A stretch of DNA of 32,936 nucleotides, from contig CANBTZ010000006.1 of the NCBI GenBank assembly GCA_947372495.1, forward strand, positions 1 to 32,936, given 5' to 3'. A program made the translations under genes and the position numbers. Position 1 is the stretch's first letter; each line of letters opens with the position of its first letter. The DNA is from Comamonadaceae bacterium. Lineage in GTDB: Bacteria; Pseudomonadota; Gammaproteobacteria; Burkholderiales; Burkholderiaceae_C. Positions 17,473-23,921 of this stretch are shown piece by piece. The notes under the pieces are model-generated. The model saw only the letters and a program-made list of their open reading frames with translations. It ran no database searches and had not been told where the DNA came from.

Positions 17473-17485
17473 CCATAATGACCCT

Positions 17486-18034
17486 ATGCGCCCCAACCCA
17501 CCTCCGACCATTCAGCCGCTGACCCCTGACTTTGAAGCCCCTCATTTCAGGCAGGCCTTGTCGCGCTTTGCCACGGGCGTGACCGTCATCACCACCTTCG
17601 CGCCAGATGCACAAAAAGGCGACTCGGCCAGCAGCAGCTTTGTGGGCATCACGGCCAGCTCGTTCAACTCGGTGTCGCTCACGCCGCCGCTCGTGCTGTG
17701 GAGCTTGGGGCACCGGGCCAGCAGCTTGCCGCTGTTCCATGCGGGCACGCACTATGTGGTCAATGTGCTGGCCGCAGACCAGCTCGACTTGTGCAATCGC
17801 TTTGCCTACGGCAAAGGCGACCGCTTTGCCGACACCGCCTACACCCTGGGGCAAGCCGGGTTACCCATTTTGAAAGGCGCTCTGGCCTGGTTTGAATGCC
17901 ACAACCGCAGCCGTCACGAAGAAGGCGACCATGTGATTTTTGTGGGCGAAGTGGAACGCTGCGGCTTCAGCGATGGCTCTGCCCCACTCGTTTACCAGGG
18001 CGGTCAGTTCAGCACCACCACGCCACTGCCATGA
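17486..18034 (+). CDS. Flavin reductase-like (FMN-binding split barrel) protein
   Basis: Product of 182 aa with the motifs of the HpaC/flavin reductase family: FRQALSRFATGVTVITT, VGITASSFNSVSLTPPLVLWSL, YVVNVLAADQ, GDHVIFVGEVE and LVYQGGQF. These enzymes use NAD(P)H to supply reduced FMN or FAD to a separate oxygenase. No HpaB-type oxygenase is adjacent; the atypical acyl-CoA-dehydrogenase-like flavoprotein at 14103-15383 in the divergent operon is a possible partner (inference). The ATG at 17486 is chosen over an upstream in-frame ATG at 17435, which would start inside the operator region. Its stop overlaps the marR-type gene start. Confidence 0.88.
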   Translation: MRPNPPPTIQPLTPDFEAPHFRQALSRFATGVTVITTFAPDAQKGDSASSSFVGITASSFNSVSLTPPLVLWSLGHRASSLPLFHAGTHYVVNVLAADQLDLCNRFAYGKGDRFADTAYTLGQAGLPILKGALAWFECHNRSRHEEGDHVIFVGEVERCGFSDGSAPLVYQGGQFSTTTPLP

Positions 18035-18480
18035 CCAACTCAGCAGGCTTTGTCGACGACTACCTGGCCTATTTGCTGGCACGCGCCAGCCATTTGATTT
18101 CGAGCGAATTCCATGCCGTGGTCGAGGCCAGTGGCCTGAGCCTGATGGAATGGCGCGTCATGGCCAGCTTGTCGGGCAAAGACAGCTTGAGCATCAACGA
18201 ACTCGCCAGCATCGTGCTGGCCAAACAGCCCACCGTGACCAAGTTGGTGGGCCGCATGCAAGACGCCGGGTGGGTCAAGCGTTGCGACGCCGCACACGAC
18301 AAACGGCAAAGCCTGGTGAGCCTCACGGCCGCAGGTCGGCGCAAAGTGCAACCCCTGCTGAAACAAGCCAAAGCGCACGAAGCGCAGGTAGTGTCAGCTT
18401 TGGGTGCGGACCCGGCGCATCAACTCAAGGTCATGCTGGAGAGCTTGATTGCGGCGCATGGAAGTGCGGGGGACGCCTGA
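18031..18480 (+). CDS. MarR-family transcriptional regulator
   Basis: Product of 149 aa. The winged-helix pattern is clear: LMEWRVMASLSGKDSLSINELASIVLAKQPTVTKLVGRMQ-type helix-turn-helix (about 45-85), then the wing region DAAHDKRQSLVSLTAAGR. MarR dimers usually repress divergent catabolic genes and release DNA when a phenolic or aromatic-type ligand binds. It overlaps the flavin reductase gene by 4 nt (ATGA). The divergent palindrome at 17451-17462 is the likely operator. Confidence 0.92.
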   Translation: MTNSAGFVDDYLAYLLARASHLISSEFHAVVEASGLSLMEWRVMASLSGKDSLSINELASIVLAKQPTVTKLVGRMQDAGWVKRCDAAHDKRQSLVSLTAAGRRKVQPLLKQAKAHEAQVVSALGADPAHQLKVMLESLIAAHGSAGDA

Positions 18481-18503
18481 GTCGCTTTCTGGGTTTTGAG
18501 TTT

Positions 18504-18524
18504 GCAACTTGGAGGTTGCTTTTT
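18504..18524 (+). terminator. Probable terminator after the MarR gene
   Basis: Stem GCAAC / GTTGC (5 bp, 6-nt loop TTGGAG), followed by TTTTT. It lies 23 nt after the stop codon. The stem is short, so efficiency is uncertain. Confidence 0.55.
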
Positions 18525-18777
18525 CCGTAGGCCGCTGTTGTGAGTTGCTTACGCGGCTGAGGCTTGTTGCGATCGGGTGACAGGACTGGTTTGCAGCGAA
18601 AGGCTTCTTTCACAGCAGGCTGCTTTAGGTGAAACTAATTTTTACTGAGCACCCTCTAGGCGATCCATGAGAATGTACTGCCGTACTCTCCTGACCAGTT
18701 TGATCTTACGGTTTACCCGCCTGCGCTTTGAGCGGAACAACGGAAAATTTAAAGCGACAACCAGAAAATTAAATTAT
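18525..18777. other. Gene-poor left edge of the accessory island
   Basis: About 250 nt where GC content falls. I see no convincing gene, tRNA or attachment repeat. A minus-strand open frame ending at 18642 would code a very basic peptide of about 40 residues (…RRVRQYILMDRLEGAQ) without a clear start or ribosome-binding site; it may be a decayed gene end. Confidence 0.4.
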
Positions 18778-19146
18778 TCATTTATTCTCAAGCTTCAAAT
18801 TGCCAACTAGTTGCGCATAGAAATCTGGCATTTCTTGCTCCTCGAACCCCCACGCTCCACACTCATTTCTGATGGAGTCCCACAACGACCAGCCCCCAAA
18901 AGCAACAACCGCTTGACCAATAATGCTCATGACTGCAGATATTGCCTTATCGGCATCAGGCTCTGCGTCCTCTTCATAAGCAAACAATACCGCGATAGGC
19001 AAACCCTCAGCAACAGCCATCACCTTCCCAAGGTAGCCCTCCGGCTCCATTGCACGCATTCTTTCATCGATCGTGTCTGCGATTTTTTTTAGGTTTAGCT
19101 CGAAGGGCAAGCATTCCAAACTTAGGGAAATGGCAATAGTTTTCAT
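18778..19146 (-). CDS. Hypothetical protein, third gene of the sigma-54-driven operon
   Basis: Product of 122 aa from the ATG at 19146, preceded by AAGAG at a workable distance; a second ATG two codons earlier (19152) is possible. The protein is acidic (segment AYEEDAEPDADKA) with one moderately hydrophobic stretch (about 77-92, AVMSIIGQAVVAFGG) and many aromatic residues near the end (WSLWD, WGFEEQEMPDFY). I do not recognise a family. It follows the previous gene by only 5 to 11 nt, so it is almost certainly co-transcribed with it and the predicted glycosylase gene. Its size and acidity would fit an inhibitor or antitoxin-like partner, but that is speculation. Confidence 0.7.
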   Translation of the reverse strand: MKTIAISLSLECLPFELNLKKIADTIDERMRAMEPEGYLGKVMAVAEGLPIAVLFAYEEDAEPDADKAISAVMSIIGQAVVAFGGWSLWDSIRNECGAWGFEEQEMPDFYAQLVGNLKLENK

Positions 19147-19157
19147 TTGCATAGCTC

Positions 19158-19679
19158 TTAAACTTCAAATTTATGGAATTTCCAATTGGCTCCAGATGGA
19201 ATCTCAACCACTTGCGAATCTCCATCAAAAGCGTTTTCAATTGAATAAATGTATCGTTTGATGGCGTCGACATTTGGCTTTGGCCCACCTTGGTAAATAT
19301 CCGGCATGGGCGGGAAGCTCCGATCAACGCCTTGAGCTTGTTTTCTTTTGAAATTGAACATCTCAAAAAATTTGTGCATCTTGTCCTGCTCGCGCTCATT
19401 TGGAAAAACAATTTTCACGTGCGTAGAGCTTTCATGGACGGCCTCAACGCCCTGAAATTCGGAGACTCCGATTTGCGTGCCGTTGTTCAGAATCCACTCA
19501 ATAATTTGCCTGTAGCAGCTCCATGGAAACAAATATTCAAGTTGCCAGTCATTGGACTTTCCGTCTTCTGACTTAAGAATAGCTTGGAGCATAAACAAGT
19601 CTGCAGCAAAGCTGAATTGCGCTGGCTTGCTCATTGAGTTTGGCGTCGTACGTCGGTTAAACATGTGTTTCACGTTCAC
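19158..19679 (-). CDS. Hypothetical protein, second gene of the sigma-54-driven operon
   Basis: Product of 173 aa from a GTG at 19679 that overlaps the upstream stop by 4 nt (GTGA); an ATG at 19664 would give 168 aa. The sequence has a compact alpha/beta look, with FSFAADLFMLQAILKSEDG, a Trp-rich helix (WSCYRQIIEWILNNG), a strand THVKIVFPNE and a Lys/Phe-rich helix KMHKFFEMFNFKRKQ, and ends in WKFHKFEV. No signal peptide or membrane segment is present. I do not recognise the family. Tight coupling to the predicted glycosylase gene suggests it works with that protein. Confidence 0.72.
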   Translation of the reverse strand: MNVKHMFNRRTTPNSMSKPAQFSFAADLFMLQAILKSEDGKSNDWQLEYLFPWSCYRQIIEWILNNGTQIGVSEFQGVEAVHESSTHVKIVFPNEREQDKMHKFFEMFNFKRKQAQGVDRSFPPMPDIYQGGPKPNVDAIKRYIYSIENAFDGDSQVVEIPSGANWKFHKFEV

Positions 19680-20734
19680 TCTGCCGCGTAGATGTTTCGA
19701 AAGTAGCCTTGGCTAGACCATCGACCAGGACTGTCTTTGGGATCCCAGCATGTTGTTCTGATTCTTGAACCCACGAGCGACTTTGCCTTCGCTGTGATTG
19801 ACCCATCAGGATCAAATGTCGAAGTTTTCATGTGGCGCTGGCTTCCGTCACCCATCACCAGTACCGTACAAGACGAGCCTCGTACCATTTCATTTTCTTT
19901 GATGGTCACAAGCGCATCTGGCGCGGACAACGTTGCCAAGCTTCTTTCGCGCTCAGCGGTTTCAGCCTCAGATTTGAAAGCCGCATGATCTTTAGCGGCT
20001 AGCTTTTTCAATGAGACGAGTTGAGCTGCAAGATCTTTGTTTCTTGCCTCGAGTTGTTCAGCTGTTGGCGGCGATTCCGTTTTGGTATCGATGTCATTCT
20101 TGGGCTCTATTGAATAGCGCCAAGCTACACCTCGCAACGACTTTGTTCGCCAAGATGCAGGGTGCATCCGACGAATGGTTTGAATTTCGGGGAAGTGATG
20201 TCGCATGGATGCCTCGACCAAGGACCGCAGCGGTGTGTTCAGTTCAAAGTCATTGCCTTTGGTGCAGCAGTTCATGACAACATCACCCGGCCTAAGCACC
20301 GATCGAAGTCTCGATACAAAATTTTCCTGCCCACCTTGTGCCCACACCGCCCTGAAGATTTTGTCGCGATGTTCAGAAGTACTGATGCCCAAGGAGCATT
20401 GATGTTGAATCGCATTGACCAGCATCAATCCGAAACCATCGACATCTTGAAGATTTATGGTTTCCTGCAGGAAATTGCGGATCATGTCTCCGGTAAACCC
20501 CTTGGCCGGACCTGGGTCGCTGATGAACTCATCAACGTGCGGCGACTCCAGAATCATGACCAAAATCGGTTGCCCGGTTCGCTGTTCTGCTGTTACCCGC
20601 AACGGAAATTTTGGCTTGCCAATAATTTCTGATAGCTGGCCAAGGTACTGGTCTGGGCAGGCACGCACATCAAACGAATACCCAGCCAGCGACACTGTAT
20701 TGCCGACAATTTGCTCAAAATTCAATTCTTTCAT
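19676..20734 (-). CDS. Predicted uracil-DNA-glycosylase-fold protein with coiled coil and C-terminal beta domain
   Basis: Product of 352 aa. Residues about 55-210 show the order of UDG-superfamily motifs. A hydrophobic strand leads into ESPHVDE (63-69; compare GQDPYH/GEAPG-type motif A). It is followed by PAKGFTGDMI (compare P-F-x-G-x-x-G), a strand ending in LVNAIQHQ (104-112), a strand GDVVMNCCTKG, and HPASW (191-195; compare motif B HPSP). Residues about 225-270 form a charged helical coiled-coil linker. Residues about 275-352 look beta-rich, ending in WSSQGYFRNIY. The catalytic assignment is tentative. The gene has a good TAGGAG ribosome-binding site and a sigma-54-type promoter (20765-20783), and is the first of three tightly packed genes. 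DNA repair, or attack on modified phage DNA, are possible roles. Confidence 0.6.
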   Translation of the reverse strand: MKELNFEQIVGNTVSLAGYSFDVRACPDQYLGQLSEIIGKPKFPLRVTAEQRTGQPILVMILESPHVDEFISDPGPAKGFTGDMIRNFLQETINLQDVDGFGLMLVNAIQHQCSLGISTSEHRDKIFRAVWAQGGQENFVSRLRSVLRPGDVVMNCCTKGNDFELNTPLRSLVEASMRHHFPEIQTIRRMHPASWRTKSLRGVAWRYSIEPKNDIDTKTESPPTAEQLEARNKDLAAQLVSLKKLAAKDHAAFKSEAETAERERSLATLSAPDALVTIKENEMVRGSSCTVLVMGDGSQRHMKTSTFDPDGSITAKAKSLVGSRIRTTCWDPKDSPGRWSSQGYFRNIYAAE

Positions 20735-20764
20735 TTGGATCTCCTAAGGATTGTTTCCTTAATA

Positions 20765-20783
20765 TTTGCGAGATCCATGCCAA
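20765..20783 (-). promoter_or_regulatory. Sigma-54 (-24/-12) promoter of the glycosylase-like operon
   Basis: On the minus strand the sequence TTGGCATGGATCTCGCAAA matches the consensus (C/T)TGGCACG-N4-TTGC(A/T) at all but two positions. The GG (20781-20780) and GC (20769-20768) dinucleotides are exactly 12 bp apart. The predicted transcription start is near 20756, 22 nt before the ATG. A short 5-bp hairpin (20746-20760) and the TAGGAG ribosome-binding site follow. The gene just upstream encodes a sigma-54 activator. Confidence 0.8.
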
Positions 20784-20845
20784 CTGCTCTGGATTTAAGA
20801 CGCCCATATAAATCAACCACTTAGATGACTCGAGCATCAGGGGCG

Positions 20846-20886
20846 TGCAAATTAATTTACTTTTAAATAAACCAGTTTACTTTGCA
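20846..20886 (-). promoter_or_regulatory. Candidate upstream activating sequence for the sigma-54 activator
   Basis: An inverted repeat, TGCAAA (20886-20881) and TTTGCA (20851-20846) on the minus strand, is centred about 110 bp upstream of the predicted start site. Between the arms are AT-rich GTAAA direct repeats and the palindrome AAATTAATTT. Position fits an enhancer for an AAA+ activator, but the arms are short and this could be chance. Confidence 0.3.
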
Positions 20887-20890
20887 GCAC

Positions 20891-22438
20891 TCAACTGAGC
20901 GTGAGATCAGAGTTCATGCCCAATCGTTTCATCCAATTGGTGAGGGTCTGATGATTGGCAAAGCCAAGCAGTTTCGCGGCGGCGGATTTACGTTGTCCCG
21001 ACTGCTGCAGAGCCTGTTTGATGAAACTGCGTGCCACTTCATCAAGCCGCTCTTGCAACTCAAAGCCGTCACTCAATACCTGGACATGATTTGGCACAGC
21101 AGTTCGCGCCACGGGAAGCATCGCCGCTTGAATGTCTTGCTCAGTGACATCTGGACCTGCAGACCAAATGACAGCGCGCAACAGCGTGTGATAGAGCTCG
21201 CGGACATTGCCGGGCCATGCGTGGGATTGCAAAAGTTTCAGTGCGGCAGGAGTAATGGTCTTATTCTGTGCTTCGGGCCGGCCTGCCGAATCTGCGTTAA
21301 TGCTTGCCAAAAAATGGAGCGTTAGCATTTCCAAATCACCCGTACGGTCCCGTAGCGGCGGCAACCGCAGAATGCCTACAGCTAGGCGGTGAAAGAGATC
21401 TTCCCTAAAGCGACCTGCAGCCACATCGGCTGCTAAATCACGGTGAGTTGCCGCCAGGATGCGCGTGTTTATTTTGATTGGCTTGGACTGCCCCATTGGG
21501 GTAATTTCATGCGACTGCAGCGCGCGTAGTAATCGGACCTGTGTATCCAGCGGTAAGTCGCCCACCTCGTCCAGAAAAAGCGTTCCACCAGAAGCTTCTA
21601 GAAAGTGTCCCTTTCTATCGGCAGTTGCACCAGTGAAGGCCCCTTTTTTATGGCCGAACAATTCAGAGTTTGCCAACTCTGGCGCAATGGCTCCGCAGTT
21701 CACCGCGACGAACGGCTGATTCGCCCTAGAGCTTGCTGCATGCATAGCCTCTGCAAACAACTCTTTGCCAGTACCAGTCTCCCCCAGAATCAGGACGGGC
21801 ACCTCGTACGCAGCAATTCGGCGAGCAAGGCTAATTTGGTTGGCAACCATTTGGCTTTGATGAATGATCTTGTCAAACTCAGGGGTTGAGAGTTGAACTG
21901 CATCAGTTAGTCGCCGGACCCGCTCACCGCTGCGTTGCAGATATTCGGGAAGGAAGTCGCTGGCCAAATCGAAGAAAAAATCAACAGACTCGACGCCTTT
22001 TTCTCTGGAGCTTTGGATCAACTTGGCTGGGAAACGCGTCTTCGACAGAATGATCCAGATGGCGGCCATTGCTGGTGTGCCGGGGCTCACATGGAAAGTG
22101 AGATCTACGTCATCTCTGGGCAATCCTGCTTGGTGAAGATTTGCACTGACCTCAGCGTAAATATCCGCATAGTTAATCGGACTGCTGAGATCAACCCTGT
22201 ACAGATCTGTAGCGCTAGCACTGTAGTTTGATTTTGACTCCAACCATTCGCAATATTTTTTGCTCCGATCAAAATCGTAGTTGGTTAATAAATAGATGCG
22301 GTCATATCGCGTTTCACCACATAAAGCCGTCGCAATTGGGCCAATATCAGACCCCCGTGTCAATTCCGAAGACTCGTGGTCTGCAGCACCAATCCACGAA
22401 ATAAACCAACGGCTTGTTTTTTGCACAGGTTTGATCAC
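20891..22438 (-). CDS. RtcR-like sigma-54-dependent activator with N-terminal CARF domain
   Basis: Product of 515 aa. Residues about 8-165 match the CARF sensor domain of RtcR: a Rossmann-like start (RWFISWIG), FHVSPGTPAMAAIW (115-128; RtcR has an equivalent H-x-x-x-G-T segment) and PAKLIQSS (137-144). The AAA+ domain (about 185-430) has Walker A GETGTGKE (219-226), the sigma-54-contacting loop GAFTGA (266-271), Walker B GGTLFLDE (284-291) and the arginine-finger region FREDLFHRL. A Fis-type HTH lies at about 482-505 (KSAAAKLLGFANHQTLTNWMKRLG). The GTG start overlaps the stop of the coiled-coil gene by 1 nt (TAGTG), implying coupling. CARF domains bind nucleotide ligands such as cyclic oligoadenylates or 2',3'-cyclic ends; the ligand here is unknown. 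The likely target is the promoter at 20765-20783. Confidence 0.88.
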   Translation of the reverse strand: MIKPVQKTSRWFISWIGAADHESSELTRGSDIGPIATALCGETRYDRIYLLTNYDFDRSKKYCEWLESKSNYSASATDLYRVDLSSPINYADIYAEVSANLHQAGLPRDDVDLTFHVSPGTPAMAAIWIILSKTRFPAKLIQSSREKGVESVDFFFDLASDFLPEYLQRSGERVRRLTDAVQLSTPEFDKIIHQSQMVANQISLARRIAAYEVPVLILGETGTGKELFAEAMHAASSRANQPFVAVNCGAIAPELANSELFGHKKGAFTGATADRKGHFLEASGGTLFLDEVGDLPLDTQVRLLRALQSHEITPMGQSKPIKINTRILAATHRDLAADVAAGRFREDLFHRLAVGILRLPPLRDRTGDLEMLTLHFLASINADSAGRPEAQNKTITPAALKLLQSHAWPGNVRELYHTLLRAVIWSAGPDVTEQDIQAAMLPVARTAVPNHVQVLSDGFELQERLDEVARSFIKQALQQSGQRKSAAAKLLGFANHQTLTNWMKRLGMNSDLTLS

Positions 22439-23622
22439 TATTTTTGCCAGAGATTCACGTAATTCGCCAACATCATCGTGTCAGCGGCCAAACGCATCTT
22501 CATATCCGGCCGATAGGTGAGGATGAAAACAGCTCTACGGCACTCAGCCTTGCAAGACATTAGATAGTCGTAAACCAATTGCACAAAGCCGTGATATCCG
22601 AAATCTGTCACGGTTTGCTTGTTGCCCGATCTGTCTAAGTAGGTCAGCGAAATTTTCGAACCGATTTGGCGTACATCATCAACTGTGGCCTCGATACCAA
22701 TGTTCATGTAATCAGAGCCTGTCCTTGATGGCCAAGGCTTGGTAATTTGCCTTGCCACCTCGAGCGAGAATTTCGGTGCCTCTCCTGAAGCTGAGCCCTC
22801 TCTAATTTTGGCAAGCGCTTGGGCCATTTGATTACGCTCATTGGTGACTTCAGCAAGGCGATTCACCACTTCCTGCTTTTCCTCCTTGGCCACGTCACGC
22901 GCACGTTCTGCCGCCTCTCTTGCTCGGAACTCTTCTTCCCATTGATCCTCGGCTGCATTCTTTTCCTGCTGTGCATTCAAACGATGACGCTCAGCCTCTT
23001 CTTTGGCTTGTGTTGCTTTATCTTTTTCTGCCTTAGCTAAATCTCGTTCGCGCTCAGCTAGAGCCCTAGCCTCGAACTCTTCATGTCTCTGCCGTTCTGC
23101 GGCATCCTTGGCCTCAAGAACGGGCTTCATCATCCATTCATTAATATGACTCGCTAAATCGTTATGGTCACGGATGGTCCCAGCCATCAACAAAGGATGA
23201 AGCGTTTTAGCGATGTACTCAGGGCTCAACCAAGTCCGATCATCCTTCTTTCTTTCCTTTTTCAAGTAGTCCGTCAAATTTGCCTCGGATCTGGCACTAC
23301 TTCGATCAGGAGGTAATAACGTAAATATCGGAGGATCTTGGAAATCTTGATCAGGCTCGACCGTGACTAGCCGCCAACGCCCAGGCAACCTCTCTTCCCC
23401 AAACTCACTTAACCAAACATTCGCGAGGATGTGATAGTTGCCAGCATCGCGCTGGCCTTTGGTCTGCTGAGCGGTACCATCATCATCGATCTCAATTTCA
23501 TCCAAAAATACTTTATTTCCCTTTGGAATAATTCCAGTTCGCAAAGGAATAGTTTCATCTTTCGCGTGCGGAGTCAGGTGATAGCGATGTCTTTTCATTT
23601 TTGGTTGACTCGTCTCAGACAT
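22438..23622 (-). CDS. Coiled-coil protein of unknown function, coupled to the CARF activator
   Basis: Product of 394 aa. Residues about 25-110 form a predicted beta-rich globular domain (FLDEIEIDDDGT, GRWRLVTVEP), and 110-165 is helical. Residues about 167-275 form a long, highly charged Ala/Glu/Lys/Arg coiled coil. It contains an internal duplication: EEFEARALAERERDLAKAEK at 181-200 and EEFRAREAAERARDVAKEEK at 230-249. Residues about 285-394 are a second globular domain (SKISLTYLDRSGNKQTVTDFG, FILTYRPDMKM). No catalytic motif, signal peptide or transmembrane segment is seen. I do not recognise the family. The 1-nt overlap with the activator gene suggests that this protein acts in the same sensing pathway, perhaps as sensor, inhibitor or scaffold. 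Confidence 0.75.
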   Translation of the reverse strand: MSETSQPKMKRHRYHLTPHAKDETIPLRTGIIPKGNKVFLDEIEIDDDGTAQQTKGQRDAGNYHILANVWLSEFGEERLPGRWRLVTVEPDQDFQDPPIFTLLPPDRSSARSEANLTDYLKKERKKDDRTWLSPEYIAKTLHPLLMAGTIRDHNDLASHINEWMMKPVLEAKDAAERQRHEEFEARALAERERDLAKAEKDKATQAKEEAERHRLNAQQEKNAAEDQWEEEFRAREAAERARDVAKEEKQEVVNRLAEVTNERNQMAQALAKIREGSASGEAPKFSLEVARQITKPWPSRTGSDYMNIGIEATVDDVRQIGSKISLTYLDRSGNKQTVTDFGYHGFVQLVYDYLMSCKAECRRAVFILTYRPDMKMRLAADTMMLANYVNLWQK

Positions 23623-23921
23623 TAATTACTCATCGATTTGAGTGTAATTTGGTTGAGGGGAAAAACAGGCAAAACTAGCCCAGTACCCAACGTGATTTTC
23701 GAGTTACCAAGCTCATGCAATCAGTTCCAGAAAAAAAGTGTGCGTCGCGTTTGCAGCGGTTGCAGTCCTTCACTCCTGCTTCACCATGGGCCGCTCTTCG
23801 GTGGACAGGTGTCGCTGAGCGCTCAAGAGGCGCAGATTAAAGTCCGTCGGTGCCGTGTGGTGATCAGGACCGCCTCAGCGCCAGCGTGTCAAGATAACCC
23901 TACGCAGGCGGCAGGCGGACC
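23623..23921. other. Intergenic stretch between the coiled-coil gene and the DUF262 gene
   Basis: About 300 nt without a convincing gene. Composition changes from AT-rich next to the coiled-coil gene start to GC-rich near the DUF262 gene end, so it may be a junction between two separately acquired segments. A minus-strand TACACT box about 30 nt before the coiled-coil gene could be a -10 element, but no -35 at proper spacing is clear. Short open frames here have no start-site support. Confidence 0.4.

Noticed and set aside
18642-18777. Minus-strand open frame for a very basic peptide of about 40 residues
   Set aside because: No plausible start codon with a ribosome-binding site; most likely chance or a decayed gene end.
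23667-23684. Second sigma-54-like promoter upstream of the coiled-coil gene (CTGGGC…TTTTGCC on the minus strand)
   Set aside because: The GG and GC elements are 11 bp apart, not 12, and the -24 box is poor, so autoregulation through sigma-54 is not supported.
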